A stretch of DNA of 40,760 nt from Nitrospirota bacterium (GCA_021824065.1 JAKALU010000009.1:1-40760), one strand, 5' to 3'. Positions 6,768 through 15,584 are shown, counted from the stretch's first letter. Notes: generated by a model not told the origin, from the letters alone. A program made the numbers and translations.

Positions 6768-9257
6768 ATGCCTAAATTAAGAGTACATGAACTTGCAAAA
6801 AAGCTTGATGTTAGCACTAAGGACGTAATAAGTGCACTTTCAGCCCTTGGTATTGAAGGCAAAACTCACTCCTCCACATTAGAACCTGAGATTGTTGAGA
6901 AGATAGAAAAGTTAATCAAGAAAAAAACAGCGCAGGTCAAACCTAAAAAGATAAGTGCAAAGGCTGAGAAAAAGAAACCAGCCGAAGAGAAAAAAGCTGA
7001 GGAGAAAAAGGCTAAGGAAAAACCTGTAAAGGCAGCGAAGCCCGGGAAAAAGATAGTTGCTGAAACCAAGCCATCTGAAACTAAACCCTCAGTGCCAGCA
7101 AAAGAAATTCAGCTTGAAAAAATAAAACCATTAGAGAAAAAACCTGTAGAAATTCTGAAAGCAGAAGTCCCTCCCAAAGAGGTAAAAAAGGTAGAAGAGA
7201 TAGCAGCAGTAGAAGAAAAGCCTGCGGTAACAGTTCCAGAAGAGATACCAGCAGTAGAAGAACCTGCCATAACCCTCCCCGAAGAAGAGGTTGAACTTAA
7301 GGTACCTGAAAGATTCAAGAAAGAGATAGAAACAGAAAAGGTAGAAAAATTTAAGGCAAAACCCGGGCTGCAGAGGGCATTTCAGGCAATAAGGAAGATA
7401 GAGACTAAGAAGTGGCATGAACCCAAGGCATTTAAACGGCATGGCAAAGAAAAAATTTTACAGAAGGAAGAGCAAAAAATACATCCTCAACTCATAATCC
7501 CAAGGAAAAAAATGCTAAAGCTCCGCGAAGGAACAACGGTAAAAGAGTTTGCTGACCTTATAAGTGTGAAGCTGGCGGATGTTATAAAAAAGTTCATGGA
7601 GCTTGGTTACATGCCGACAATAAATCAACCTGTGGACATAGACGCTGCGCTTCTCGTAGCGGATAGCTTTGGTGTAAAAGTTGAAGTTGTGCCTGTAGAG
7701 GAAGAATTGATCATAGAAGGCGAAGCAGAAGATGTAACCAAACTTATTCTCAGGCCACCTGTAGTCACAATAATGGGACATGTTGACCACGGTAAGACAT
7801 CTCTGCTTGATGCAATAAGAGAAACCAGGGTTACCGAGACAGAGGCAGGTGGGATAACGCAGCATATAGGTGCATATAAGATCACTCTTAAGGGAAAAGA
7901 GATCGTCTTTCTTGATACACCAGGCCATGAGGCATTCACTGCAATGCGTGCAAGAGGGGCAAAGGTGACAGATGTAGTTGTGCTTGTAGTTGCCGCAGAT
8001 GATGGGGTCATGCCCCAGACTGTTGAGGCAATAAACCATGCAAAGGCAGCAAATGTGCCGATTATTGTTGCAATAAATAAGATCGACAAGCCTGAGGCAA
8101 ATCCTCAAAGGGTAAAGACTGAACTTGCAGAACATGGAATACTCTCAGAAGACTGGGGCGGTCAGAACATATTTGTTGAAGTCTCAGCCAAAAAGCGCAT
8201 AGGCATTGAGCATTTGCTCGAAATGATATTGCTTCAGGCAGAGGTAATGGAACTTAAAGCTAATCCTGATAAGCTGGCAAAAGGAACAATTATAGAGGCA
8301 AAACTTGACAGAGGAAGGGGACCTATAGCCACTGTTCTTGTTCAGTCAGGAATGCTTAATATCGGGGATATCTTCCTTGCGGGAACAAGTGTAGGAAGGG
8401 TAAGGGCATTAGTTGATGATACAGGCAAACGTATTCAAAAGGCAGGGCCTTCAACACCAGTAGAGGTCATTGGCTTTCCAGAAGTGCCTGCAGCAGGTGA
8501 CGTTTTTACGTCAGTAGAAGATGAAAAACGTGCAAGACAGATCGCCCTTACAAGGCTTCAAAAAGAAAAGCTCGCTGAAATGGCAAAAGAAAGAAAACTC
8601 ACACTCGATGACCTTTATGCAAAGATAAAAGAAGGCGAGATAAAAGAGCTCAACATTATAATAAAAGGTGACGTCCAGGGCTCTGTAGAGGCTATGCAGG
8701 ATGCATTCGAACATCTCAGCCATCCTCAAGTCAAAGTGAGAGTAATACATGCATCTGTAGGGGGCATTAATGAATCAGATGTCATGCTCGCCTCGGCTTC
8801 AACCGCCATAATAATTGGCTTTAATGTGCGCCCTGAGTCAAAGGCATCTCAGACAGCAGAGAAAGAAGGGGTTGACATAAGACTTTACACAATTATCTAT
8901 GAAGCGATAGAAGATGTGAAAAAGGCACTTGAAGGGCTTCTTGAACCAACACTAAGGGAAAAGGTTCTCGGAAGGGCAGAGGTTAGGAATACATTCTCTA
9001 TATCAAGGCTTGGGACAGTAGCAGGCTGTTACGTGCTTGACGGCTCTGTAAGCCGCACAAGTGATGGGATAAGGATAATCAGGGATAATATCGTCATCTA
9101 CGATGGTAAGATATCATCGCTCAAGAGATTTAAAGATGATGTTAAAGAGGTTCAAGCAGGATACGAGTGTGGCATTATGATTGAAAACTATAATGACATA
9201 AAAGTTGGAGACATCCTCGAAAATTATATCATTGAAAAAATAGCAGCAAAACTATAA
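6768..9257 (+). CDS. infB: translation initiation factor IF-2
   Basis: An 829-aa GTPase that brings initiator tRNA to the 30S subunit. The order is: N-terminal IF2_N domain (residues 1-50, [20 protein letters not shown]), a long low-complexity Lys/Glu/Pro/Ala linker to about residue 235, a second IF2_N-like domain ([20 protein letters not shown]), the G domain with [21 protein letters not shown] and NKID, then the beta-barrel domains and C-terminal initiator-tRNA-binding domain ([23 protein letters not shown]). The start has a GAGAGG-type ribosome binding site. nusA, usually upstream in this operon, is absent; rbfA and nrnA follow. Confidence 0.98.
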   Translation: MPKLRVHELAKKLDVSTKDVISALSALGIEGKTHSSTLEPEIVEKIEKLIKKKTAQVKPKKISAKAEKKKPAEEKKAEEKKAKEKPVKAAKPGKKIVAETKPSETKPSVPAKEIQLEKIKPLEKKPVEILKAEVPPKEVKKVEEIAAVEEKPAVTVPEEIPAVEEPAITLPEEEVELKVPERFKKEIETEKVEKFKAKPGLQRAFQAIRKIETKKWHEPKAFKRHGKEKILQKEEQKIHPQLIIPRKKMLKLREGTTVKEFADLISVKLADVIKKFMELGYMPTINQPVDIDAALLVADSFGVKVEVVPVEEELIIEGEAEDVTKLILRPPVVTIMGHVDHGKTSLLDAIRETRVTETEAGGITQHIGAYKITLKGKEIVFLDTPGHEAFTAMRARGAKVTDVVVLVVAADDGVMPQTVEAINHAKAANVPIIVAINKIDKPEANPQRVKTELAEHGILSEDWGGQNIFVEVSAKKRIGIEHLLEMILLQAEVMELKANPDKLAKGTIIEAKLDRGRGPIATVLVQSGMLNIGDIFLAGTSVGRVRALVDDTGKRIQKAGPSTPVEVIGFPEVPAAGDVFTSVEDEKRARQIALTRLQKEKLAEMAKERKLTLDDLYAKIKEGEIKELNIIIKGDVQGSVEAMQDAFEHLSHPQVKVRVIHASVGGINESDVMLASASTAIIIGFNVRPESKASQTAEKEGVDIRLYTIIYEAIEDVKKALEGLLEPTLREKVLGRAEVRNTFSISRLGTVAGCYVLDGSVSRTSDGIRIIRDNIVIYDGKISSLKRFKDDVKEVQAGYECGIMIENYNDIKVGDILENYIIEKIAAKL

Positions 9258-9345
9258 CTGAGTTTATAGGGTTAATAGAGTTTATGGAGTTCTTTTAACA
9301 ACTCATGAACTCAATGAACCCAACGGACTCAACAAACTCAACGAA
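9258..9345 (+). repeat. 9-bp tandem array forming an imperfect hairpin
   Basis: The infB-rbfA gap contains two arrays with 9-bp periodicity. On the left, units such as GAGTTTATA, GGGTTAATA, GAGTTTATG, GAGTTC; on the right GAACTCAAT, GAACCCAAC, GGACTCAAC, AAACTCAAC, GAACTCTAT. The right array is the approximate reverse complement of the left, so the whole region can fold into a long hairpin whose paired blocks recur every 9 bp around a short central loop. It lies within the transcribed operon and may affect mRNA stability. Confidence 0.75.
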
Positions 9346-9361
9346 CTCTATTTAACTAACT

Positions 9362-9709
9362 ATGCTTCCATATAAGCGCTCACAAAGAGTCAGCGACCTT
9401 ATCAGAGAAGAGATTGCTGACATAATAATGAACAAATTAAAAGATCCACGGGTGGGATTTATAACTGTTACAGGAGCAAAAATAACAGAAGACCTGAAAA
9501 TAGCAACAGTTTATATCAGTGTCCTGAAGCCCGAAGCGAGAGAGGCCACGCTTGAAATACTTAATTCGGCGAAAGGCTTTATCCGTGCTGAATTATCAAA
9601 AAGGATCAGGATGAAGTTCATTCCAACCCTGACATTCAGAGTGGATGAATCTCTCGAGTATGGAGATAAGATTGAAAGGTTACTAAAAGAGATCAGGGAG
9701 AAACGTTGA
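9362..9709 (+). CDS. rbfA: ribosome-binding factor A
   Basis: A 115-aa KH-like 30S maturation factor. Family landmarks are RSQRVSDLIREEIADIIMNKLKDPRVGFITVTGA at the N-terminus (quoted in parts: RVSDLIREEIADI, KDPRVGFITVT), DLKIATVYISVL and the C-terminal IPTLTFRVDESLEYGDKIERLL. Length is normal. It lies between infB and nrnA, the usual context. Its stop codon overlaps the TTG start of nrnA. Confidence 0.95.
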   Translation: MLPYKRSQRVSDLIREEIADIIMNKLKDPRVGFITVTGAKITEDLKIATVYISVLKPEAREATLEILNSAKGFIRAELSKRIRMKFIPTLTFRVDESLEYGDKIERLLKEIREKR

Positions 9710-10689
9710 AAGTTCCAGAGGACTTACTTGCCTTTCTTCATAAAGGAAAACAGTTTTTTATCGCAACACATATAAGCCCTGATGGTGACGCCCTCGGCTC
9801 CTCTATTGCGTTGGCGATGGCACTCGAATCCCTCGGGAAAAAAACAATCGTCTATGACAAAGACTCTGTCCCGGAATTTTACAAATTCCTGCCCGGTCAT
9901 GAAAGATTCACAAATTCAATCTCAAGTCTCAAATCTTCCGCTGAGGCGAGTGAACCTGCCCGAGGCGGGCAAATCTCAAATCTGATCCTTGTAGATTGTA
10001 ATGATCTTGAACGCATAGGTCTCGAAAATTTAAAATTTATTTCCTCTGCAGTTATAGACCACCACGAGACAGGGAGGGAATTCGGAGATATAAAATGGAT
10101 AGAGCCGCAAGCACCTGCAACAGGTATGATGATTTTCTATCTCATGAAAGAATTAGGCATAAAGATAACAGAAGAGATTGCTACAAATCTTTATTCTGCC
10201 ATTGCAATCGATACAGGTACTTTCAGATATAGCAACACAACTCCTGAAATTTTAAGGATTGCTGCTGAATTGATAGAGGCTGGCGCAGCCCCATATTATA
10301 TTGCAGAAAATCTATATGAGACATGGTCGGAAAACAGGTTCAGGTTGTTACTGAAAGTTCTTAATACCTTAGAGATTAATAATGATATTGCAATTACAAA
10401 AGTAACACTGGATATGTTCCGAGAGACGGGCACTACTGTTGAGGACACAGAAAACTTTCCTGGCTTTTCGCGGATGCTTAGGTCAATAAAAATTTCTGCC
10501 CTCTTCAGAGAGATAGAGAAGGATCACTATAAAGTTAGTCTTCGTTCAAAAGGAAAAATAAATGTTGCAAAGATTGCAGAGTCGTTCGACGGCGGAGGGC
10601 ACAGAAATGCAGCGGGCTATAAGATTCGTTCAGATTTTAAAGCAGCTAAAGAAGCACTTTTAAAAGCAATATTCACCTTGAAAAAATAA
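9706..10689 (+). CDS. nrnA: DHH/DHHA1 phosphoesterase, NrnA-like (nanoRNase/pAp phosphatase)
   Basis: A 327-aa bifunctional oligoribonuclease/3'-phosphoadenosine 5'-phosphate phosphatase family member. Metal-binding motifs are HISPDGDALGSS near residue 22, VDCND, and the DHH motif in SSAVIDHHETG; the DHHA1 domain ends with SFDGGGHRNAAGYKI. The start is TTG at 9706 with GGGAG 7 nt upstream, overlapping the rbfA stop. Residues about 68-90 (SLKSSAEASEPARGGQIS) are not expected in the family and correspond exactly to a short tandem-repeat insertion in the DNA. The product degrades short RNAs and recycles pAp. Confidence 0.92.
   Translation: MKVPEDLLAFLHKGKQFFIATHISPDGDALGSSIALAMALESLGKKTIVYDKDSVPEFYKFLPGHERFTNSISSLKSSAEASEPARGGQISNLILVDCNDLERIGLENLKFISSAVIDHHETGREFGDIKWIEPQAPATGMMIFYLMKELGIKITEEIATNLYSAIAIDTGTFRYSNTTPEILRIAAELIEAGAAPYYIAENLYETWSENRFRLLLKVLNTLEINNDIAITKVTLDMFRETGTTVEDTENFPGFSRMLRSIKISALFREIEKDHYKVSLRSKGKINVAKIAESFDGGGHRNAAGYKIRSDFKAAKEALLKAIFTLKK
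9906..9983 (+). repeat. 7-bp tandem repeat insertion inside nrnA
   Basis: Heptamer-like units ATTCACA, AATTCAA, TCTCAAG, TCTCAAA (9906-9933), then a GC-rich core with the perfect hairpin GCCCG-AGG-CGGGC (9958-9970), then TCTCAAA again (9974-9980). The sequence differs in base composition from the flanking coding region but keeps the frame open. Confidence 0.6.
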
Positions 10690-10812
10690 AAGTTAGCAAA
10701 AAGCCGCTCATAGCCAATCCTGTGCTATTCAGCCTTTGCTTCCGGGTACTTTACCAATCCTTCACCAAGATGTTAGAATCCTGCATCTAAATCACTGTGA
10801 TTGTTTAAAGTA
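10690..10812. other. intergenic spacer after nrnA
   Basis: I see no gene, clear promoter or terminator in this stretch. It separates the infB operon from the structured element and radC; truB, which often follows nrnA, is missing. Confidence 0.4.
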
Positions 10813-10939
10813 AGGAGGGACTGTCTTTTAGCGGATTCTTTTGCCGATAGTCAGACAGCAGGTCATAAAATATCGAGAGGCAAAAGCCCTCGGAGGGCGC
10901 TTCAGCGACCGAGAATGAGCGAAAAGATAGTCCCTCCTT
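10813..10939 (+). ncRNA. structured repeat element, copy A (candidate RNA)
   Basis: An 18-bp outer stem pairs AAGGAGGGACTGTCTTTT (10813-10830) with AAAAGATAGTCCCTCCTT (10922-10939); the only non-Watson-Crick pair is a G-U in the plus-strand reading. Inside are AGCGGATT, stem P2 (CTTTTGCC 10838-10845 with GGCAAAAG 10879-10886), then CC and hairpin P3 (CTCGG 10889-10893 with CCGAG 10909-10913, capped by CGC-TTCA-GCG), then AATGAGCG. Together these make a three-way junction. The same core recurs in copies B and C. It lies 24 bp upstream of radC on the same strand, so it could be in the radC leader or be an independent transcript. Confidence 0.6.
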
Positions 10940-10962
10940 GAGCTTCAAGATAGGATAATAAA

Positions 10963-11667
10963 ATGGCATATAAAAGCATTAAGAACTGGCCTGAAGAAGA
11001 AAGGCCGAGAGAAAGACTGCTTAAACTCGGGGCAGATAATCTATCCAATGCTCAGCTCCTCGCTATAATATTAAGATCCGGCGGAGGAGGGAAAAGTGCA
11101 CTTGACCTTGCAATGGAAATGCTGGATTCATTTAAGAATTTAAAAAATATAGAGAACGCTTCAATAAAAGAATTTACACTTCTTAAAGGAATGGGCTCTG
11201 CAAAAGCAGCTCAGATAAAGGCTGCATTTGAACTCGGCAGACGACTTTTAAGGGAACCCTGCGAGAAGGGGCCTGTTTTTTCGTCAAGTCGTGATGTATA
11301 TTCCTATTATTATCCGGTGGTAAAAGATATTAAAAGAGAGGTGCTTTTTTGTGCGATGCTCGACGCCAAAAACAGGGTATTTAGAGACTGCAGGGTTTCT
11401 GAAGGAACGCTGACAAACTCTCTGATACACCCGCGTGAGGCATTCAGAAATGCAATAAGAGAATCAGCGGCATCGGTTATCTTTGTGCACAATCACCCAA
11501 GCGGGGACCCCACTCCAAGCCGTGAAGACATCTCTATAACTGAAAGGCTCGTGCATACAGGCGAGATAGTAGGAATAAAGGTTCTTGACCATATAATAAT
11601 AGGATATAACAAACATGTGAGTCTTATGGATGGTGGATATATAAAACCTCATGTTGCACAGCAATAA
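10963..11667 (+). CDS. radC: RadC family JAB/MPN domain protein
   Basis: A 234-aa protein with the N-terminal UPF0758 helix-hairpin-helix part (ERLLKLGADNLSNAQLLAIILRSG, LLKGMGSAKAAQIKAAFELG) and a C-terminal JAMM/MPN domain whose metal motif is VHNHPSGDPTPSREDI. RadC was once linked to DNA repair but its function is unsettled; the fold predicts a zinc metallohydrolase. Start ATG at 10963 with AGGA about 8 nt upstream. It is preceded by structured element copy A and followed by an inverted repeat and the purine genes. Confidence 0.95.
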   Translation: MAYKSIKNWPEEERPRERLLKLGADNLSNAQLLAIILRSGGGGKSALDLAMEMLDSFKNLKNIENASIKEFTLLKGMGSAKAAQIKAAFELGRRLLREPCEKGPVFSSSRDVYSYYYPVVKDIKREVLFCAMLDAKNRVFRDCRVSEGTLTNSLIHPREAFRNAIRESAASVIFVHNHPSGDPTPSREDISITERLVHTGEIVGIKVLDHIIIGYNKHVSLMDGGYIKPHVAQQ

Positions 11668-11688
11668 AAAGGACAATGAAAATTATTG

Positions 11689-11733
11689 ACTCCCTCTTCC
11701 CTCTCTTAAATTAAGAGGGGGATGAGGGGGAGT
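11689..11733. repeat. imperfect inverted repeat between radC and the purine genes
   Basis: ACTCCCTCTTCCCTCTC on the left and its near reverse complement on the right (GAGGGGGATGAGGGGGAGT) flank a central TTAAATTAA. The arms pair with a few mismatches and one-base shifts. It resembles palindromic intergenic repeats of the ccctc/gaggg type seen in many genomes; it lies just before the purH-type gene and could act as a terminator or mRNA hairpin. Confidence 0.6.
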
Positions 11734-11754
11734 TATAAAAAAGGGGGATTTTAA

Positions 11755-12360
11755 ATGCCAAAAATCAAGAGGGCAATTATAAGCGTGTCGAACAAAAAAG
11801 GAGTAGTTGATTTTGCAAAGGCACTTCATTCATTAGGGGTGGAGATACTTTCAACAGGAGGCACTGCAAAGGCTTTGCGAGATGCAGGTGTCACTGTAAA
11901 AGACGTTTCCGATTATACAGGATTTCCTGAGATGCTCGATGGAAGGCTTAAAACCCTCCACCCGAAAGTCCATGGAGGTCTTCTTTCAAGAAGGGATAAT
12001 CCAAAAGATATGGAGGATATAAAAGAATACGGCATAGAGCTTATAGACATGGTTGTAGTTAACCTATATCCATTTGAGGAGACTATATCAAAGCCTGATG
12101 TTACACTTGCAGAGGCAATCGAAAACATAGACATTGGCGGGCCCACCATGCTCCGCTCCGCCTCAAAGAATTTCCCGCATGTTGCTGTAGTCACAGACAA
12201 CAACGACTATGACACCATTATAAAAGAAATGAAAAACCTGAAAGGAGACCTCAGCTACGAAACCCGGCTTGAACTTGCTAAAAAGGTCTTCAGACTCACA
12301 TCAAAATACGACAACGCAATTGCTGATTACCTTACAAAGGTTGCAGGAGGCAATGAATAG
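11755..12360 (+). CDS. purH: standalone IMP cyclohydrolase (PurH N-terminal domain)
   Basis: A 201-aa protein corresponding only to the N-terminal MGS-like IMP cyclohydrolase half of bifunctional PurH, which closes FAICAR to IMP. Landmarks are [64 protein letters not shown] and [17 protein letters not shown]. It ends naturally (KVAGGNE then TAG) and purD starts 3 nt later, so there is no remnant of the AICAR formyltransferase half downstream; this is a genuine short form and not a frameshift in the window. The formyltransferase must be supplied by another gene. Split PurH1/PurH2 forms are known in some archaea. Confidence 0.9.
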   Translation: MPKIKRAIISVSNKKGVVDFAKALHSLGVEILSTGGTAKALRDAGVTVKDVSDYTGFPEMLDGRLKTLHPKVHGGLLSRRDNPKDMEDIKEYGIELIDMVVVNLYPFEETISKPDVTLAEAIENIDIGGPTMLRSASKNFPHVAVVTDNNDYDTIIKEMKNLKGDLSYETRLELAKKVFRLTSKYDNAIADYLTKVAGGNE

Positions 12361-12363
12361 ACT

Positions 12364-13635
12364 ATGAAGGTTCTTGTTATTGGCGGAGGAGGCAGAGAGC
12401 ATGCTATTGTCTGGAAGCTCTCTCAGAGTCGCCACGTGGATAAGATATATTGCTGCCCTGGCAACGCTGGTATTTCAGAGTTAGCAGAATGTATAAATGT
12501 CGGCGATAATAACTTTGAAGAGCTAATTGACTTTGTAAAATATGAATGGATTGACCTTACAATAGTAGGACCTGAGGCCCCCCTTTCAAAGGGGATTGTT
12601 GATGCTTTCGAAAAAGAAGGCAGAAAAATCCTCGGCCCTAATATTAAGGCAGCTCAGCTTGAGGGAAGCAAGGTCTTTGCAAAAGACCTTATGAGGAGAT
12701 GTGGCATACCATCTGCAGAATATAAGGTATTCACCTCTTATCTTCATGCAGAAGATTATGTGAGAATGAAAGGTGCGCCCATAGTTATTAAGGCAGAGGG
12801 GCTTGCAGCAGGGAAAGGCGTGATAGTGGCAGAAACTGTTGACGAAGCAATAGACGGGTTGAAGCTTATAATGAAAGACCGTGCATTCGGAGACGCAGGC
12901 AATAGGGTGATAGTTGAAGAATGCATACATGGCGAAGAGGCATCTTTTATGGTTTTTACAGACGGGAAAACAATACTGCCCATGGTAAGCTCCCAGGACC
13001 ACAAGAGAGTCTTTGATGGCGATAACGGTCCTAACACAGGTGGAATGGGTGCATACAGTCCTGCACCGGTCGTTACTGAAAAACTCGAATCGATAATAAT
13101 GGAGAAGGTTATGCGGCCTGCGATTAAAGGATTGCAATCAGAAGGCATAAAATACAAAGGAATCCTTTATGCTGGTCTTATGATCAAAAATAATCAGCCA
13201 TACGTTCTTGAGTTTAACTGCAGGCTTGGAGACCCCGAGGCCCAGCCTGTTCTTTCAAGGCTTAAGACAGACCTCATAGACATTGCCTCCGCAATAACAG
13301 ATGAAAAATTATCGAATATCACTCTTGAATGGAAACCCGATGCCTCTGTCTGTGTTGTCATAGCATCAAAAGGCTATCCCGGGAAGTACGAAAAAGGGAA
13401 GGTTGTAAAGGGGCTTGATGATGCAAAAAAGATGAATGATGTTTTTGTATTCCATGCAGGCACAGCATTTAATAACAATAAAGTTGTTACATCTGGAGGC
13501 AGGGTGCTTGGAGTGACAGCATTGGGCAAAGATATAAAAGACGCAAAATTCAAAGCCTATGAAGCCATAGAGAAAATACATTTTAGCGGGATGCACTATA
13601 GAAAAGATATTGCTGATAAAGCGTTGAAGTGCTGA
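12364..13635 (+). CDS. purD: phosphoribosylamine-glycine ligase
   Basis: A 423-aa ATP-grasp enzyme making glycinamide ribonucleotide from phosphoribosylamine, glycine and ATP. Landmarks are the N-terminal KVLVIGGGGREHAIVWKL, VGPEAPLSKGIVD, the ATP-grasp strand APIVIKAEGLAAGKGVIVA, the GARS signature in GDNGPNTGGMGAYSPAP, and the metal-binding FNCRLGDPEAQPVL. Length is normal. It directly follows the PurH cyclohydrolase gene and precedes purE, forming a purine operon. Confidence 0.97.
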   Translation: MKVLVIGGGGREHAIVWKLSQSRHVDKIYCCPGNAGISELAECINVGDNNFEELIDFVKYEWIDLTIVGPEAPLSKGIVDAFEKEGRKILGPNIKAAQLEGSKVFAKDLMRRCGIPSAEYKVFTSYLHAEDYVRMKGAPIVIKAEGLAAGKGVIVAETVDEAIDGLKLIMKDRAFGDAGNRVIVEECIHGEEASFMVFTDGKTILPMVSSQDHKRVFDGDNGPNTGGMGAYSPAPVVTEKLESIIMEKVMRPAIKGLQSEGIKYKGILYAGLMIKNNQPYVLEFNCRLGDPEAQPVLSRLKTDLIDIASAITDEKLSNITLEWKPDASVCVVIASKGYPGKYEKGKVVKGLDDAKKMNDVFVFHAGTAFNNNKVVTSGGRVLGVTALGKDIKDAKFKAYEAIEKIHFSGMHYRKDIADKALKC

Positions 13636-13684
13636 AGTAGTTTATATTTCTATAATTTAACACTATAGAAAGGAAGGAGGTTTC

Positions 13685-14185
13685 ATGAAACCGCAGATTT
13701 TAATAATAATGGGAAGCGATTCGGACCTGCCAATTATGGAAGAGACAGGAAAAGTATTAAATGAATTTGGAATCCCGTTTGATATAACTATAGCCTCTGC
13801 GCATCGTTCTCCAGGTAGGACAGCCGCACTTGCAGGGGAAGCGGAAAAAAATGGGGTGGAAGTAATCATAGCAGGCGCTGGCGCAGCAGCACACCTTGCA
13901 GGATTCATTGCAGCACACACGATACTTCCTGTGATAGGCGTCCCTATAAATTCGTCTCCGCTTCAGGGCTTTGAATCCCTGCTTTCAATGGTCCAGATGC
14001 CCCCTGGCGTACCTGTTGCTACCATGGCGGTTGGAAAGGCAGGCGCAAAAAATGCAGCAATTTTTGCAATAGAGATTATCGGAAGAAAAAACACAAGGGC
14101 TGCAAAACAACTAAAAGAATATAAAAAGAAAATGGCAGAAGAAGTTGAGAAAAAAGCAAAGGCACTAAAGAAAAAGCAGGGATGA
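13685..14185 (+). CDS. purE: N5-carboxyaminoimidazole ribonucleotide mutase
   Basis: A 166-aa class I PurE with GSDSDLPIMEETGKVL, SAHRSPGRTAALAGEAE, GAGAAAHLAGFIAAHT and the motif INSSPLQGFESLLSMVQMPPGVPVATM. It converts N5-CAIR to CAIR, so a PurK is expected elsewhere. The lysine-rich C-terminal tail is slightly extended. The start has an excellent AAGGAGG ribosome binding site. The last bases overlap the ATG of the DUF89 gene. Confidence 0.97.
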   Translation: MKPQILIIMGSDSDLPIMEETGKVLNEFGIPFDITIASAHRSPGRTAALAGEAEKNGVEVIIAGAGAAAHLAGFIAAHTILPVIGVPINSSPLQGFESLLSMVQMPPGVPVATMAVGKAGAKNAAIFAIEIIGRKNTRAAKQLKEYKKKMAEEVEKKAKALKKKQG

Positions 14186-15027
14186 AGGTTCATTTAGACT
14201 GTTATCCATGTTTTCTTAAGCAGGCAATTATTGCGCTGAGGCTCGGGACAAAAGACGATGCACAGAGGGAGCATATTCTTAAAAGCATACTCAATGATGC
14301 TGGAAAGTTTGACACTTCAAAGACTCCTGCCCATACTACCACCTTTCTTCATAGAGAGATTCGCAATCTTCTTGGTAAAGACCCTTTTAAAGATATAAAG
14401 TCTGAATACAATCAGATTGCCCTAAGGCTCTATCCTTTCTTAAAAAACCATGTTGAGACAAGCAATGAGCCTTTATGGGCAGCATCAAGGCTTGCAATTG
14501 CCGGCAATGTCATTGACTTTGGCATATTTACATCTGTTGATATTGAAGGCACAATTGAAAGGGCATTGGCAGGTTCTATAACTGTAGATGACTATCCTGC
14601 ATTCAAGGATGAAATTTTAAAGACAGATAATATCCTCTATCTGCTCGATAATGCCGGTGAGATAGTTTTTGACAGAATTCTTATTGAAACCCTCATATCT
14701 CTCGGGAAAAAAGTAACGGCAGTAGTAAAAGGTTCTGCTGTTATTAATGATTCAACTATCCAGGATGCCAGAGAAACACAGCTTACAGAGACTTGCGCAG
14801 TAACAGACAATGGCTCTGATGCTGTTGGAACAATCCTTGAATGGACATCACAGGATTTTCAGGATAGTTTCATGAACGCCACCTTTATTATCAGCAAAGG
14901 ACAGGGGAACTTTGAAACATTAGTCGGCTCTAAAAAAAGAATATTCTTCCTTTTTCAGTCCAAATGTGATGTAGTTTCAAAAGAACTGGGACTTTCTAAA
15001 GGTTCTATGCTTTTAAAAAAATCCTGA
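14182..15027 (+). CDS. DUF89/ARMT1-like damage-control phosphatase
   Basis: A 281-aa DUF89 protein. The N-terminal MKVHLDCYPCFLKQAI carries the CxxC typical of the bacterial/archaeal subfamily, and the metal-dependent phosphatase motifs are ILYLLDNAGEIVFDRILIE (Asp/Asn), VKGSAVINDSTIQDA and a C-terminal FIISKGQGNFETL. DUF89 proteins are metal-dependent phosphatases proposed to hydrolyse harmful side-product phosphometabolites. The ATG overlaps the purE stop by 4 nt (ATGA), so it is translationally coupled to purine biosynthesis, which suggests, but does not prove, a purine-pathway or sugar-phosphate substrate. Confidence 0.88.
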   Translation: MKVHLDCYPCFLKQAIIALRLGTKDDAQREHILKSILNDAGKFDTSKTPAHTTTFLHREIRNLLGKDPFKDIKSEYNQIALRLYPFLKNHVETSNEPLWAASRLAIAGNVIDFGIFTSVDIEGTIERALAGSITVDDYPAFKDEILKTDNILYLLDNAGEIVFDRILIETLISLGKKVTAVVKGSAVINDSTIQDARETQLTETCAVTDNGSDAVGTILEWTSQDFQDSFMNATFIISKGQGNFETLVGSKKRIFFLFQSKCDVVSKELGLSKGSMLLKKS

Positions 15028-15060
15028 CCTGCCTATATGGCTGGGGAAATCAAATAAGCC

Positions 15061-15384
15061 TTATCTCCTTCCGGTGCTCCTTCTCTCCCTGCCGAAACCG
15101 CCTCTTTCTCTTGAGGGGCCGCCGCGCTCTCTTTTCGCTTGCGGTTTCGCTTCATTGACAACAATGTTCCTTTCCATAAAACTGCTGCCATTCAACATCT
15201 CTATGGCCTTCTGTGCCTCTGCATCAGTGTTCATCTCAACAAAACCAAATCCTCTCGGTCTGCCTGTAGCTGCATCCTTTACCAGTTTTGTAGATACGAC
15301 TTCTCCTGCTTTCGAGAAAAGTTCCTTAAGGTCATCCTCTGATGCCTGAAAAGAGATGTTGCCTACATAAAGTCTTTTACCCAT
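15061..15384 (-). CDS. RRM-type RNA-binding protein with basic RGG-like tail
   Basis: A single RRM of about 80 aa: RNP2 is KRLYVGNISF, RNP1 is RPRGFGFVEM, with the usual helices (ASEDDLKELFSKAGEVV, DAEAQKAIEML). The C-terminal 25 residues are Arg/Gly-rich (RERGGPSRERGGFGRERRS), like RGG boxes. Similar bacterial RRM proteins (for example the cyanobacterial Rbp type) bind RNA and several are cold-induced. Of two tandem ATGs, 15384 has the better spacing from AGGAGG; 15387 is the alternative. The leader contains a terminator-like hairpin. Confidence 0.92.
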   Translation of the reverse strand: MGKRLYVGNISFQASEDDLKELFSKAGEVVSTKLVKDAATGRPRGFGFVEMNTDAEAQKAIEMLNGSSFMERNIVVNEAKPQAKRERGGPSRERGGFGRERRSTGRR

Positions 15385-15394
15385 CATTCCTCCT

Positions 15395-15425
15395 AAAAAT
15401 AAAATCCCAGAGCCAATGCCCTGGG
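15395..15425 (-). terminator. terminator-like hairpin in the leader of the RRM gene
   Basis: Read on the minus strand, CCCAGGGCATTGGCTCTGGG forms a 7-bp stem (one G-U) with a 6-nt loop and is followed by ATTTTATTTTT, then AGGAGG and the RRM start codon. A stem plus T-tract immediately before the ribosome binding site is typical of an intrinsic terminator or attenuator acting on the gene itself. Confidence 0.55.
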
Positions 15426-15584
15426 TAATATTTGTATATTACCTAATTTAATATCATATATTATTATGACTAAGCTAAATATGCCAGTAATTATAATCTT
15501 TGTCAAGGGAAAAGTTTATTTTCTCTAAAATGAAAAAGTTGCTTATTTGCAAAATGATTATGCCATCTCGCATTTATCACCGCT

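Noticed and set aside
7131-8135. Long minus-strand ORFs within infB
   Set aside because: They are antisense shadows of a clear IF-2 gene with no independent support.
10813-10939. Structured element as an integron attC site, hammerhead ribozyme or retron RNA
   Set aside because: No GTTRRRY attC core sites, no CUGAUGA/GAAA hammerhead core, and no reverse transcriptase nearby.
11755-12360. PurH shortened by a frameshift
   Set aside because: purD begins 3 nt after the stop, leaving no formyltransferase sequence that a frameshift could restore.
12586-13157. Minus-strand ORFs within purD
   Set aside because: Antisense shadows of purD; composition and low-complexity translations do not look like real proteins.
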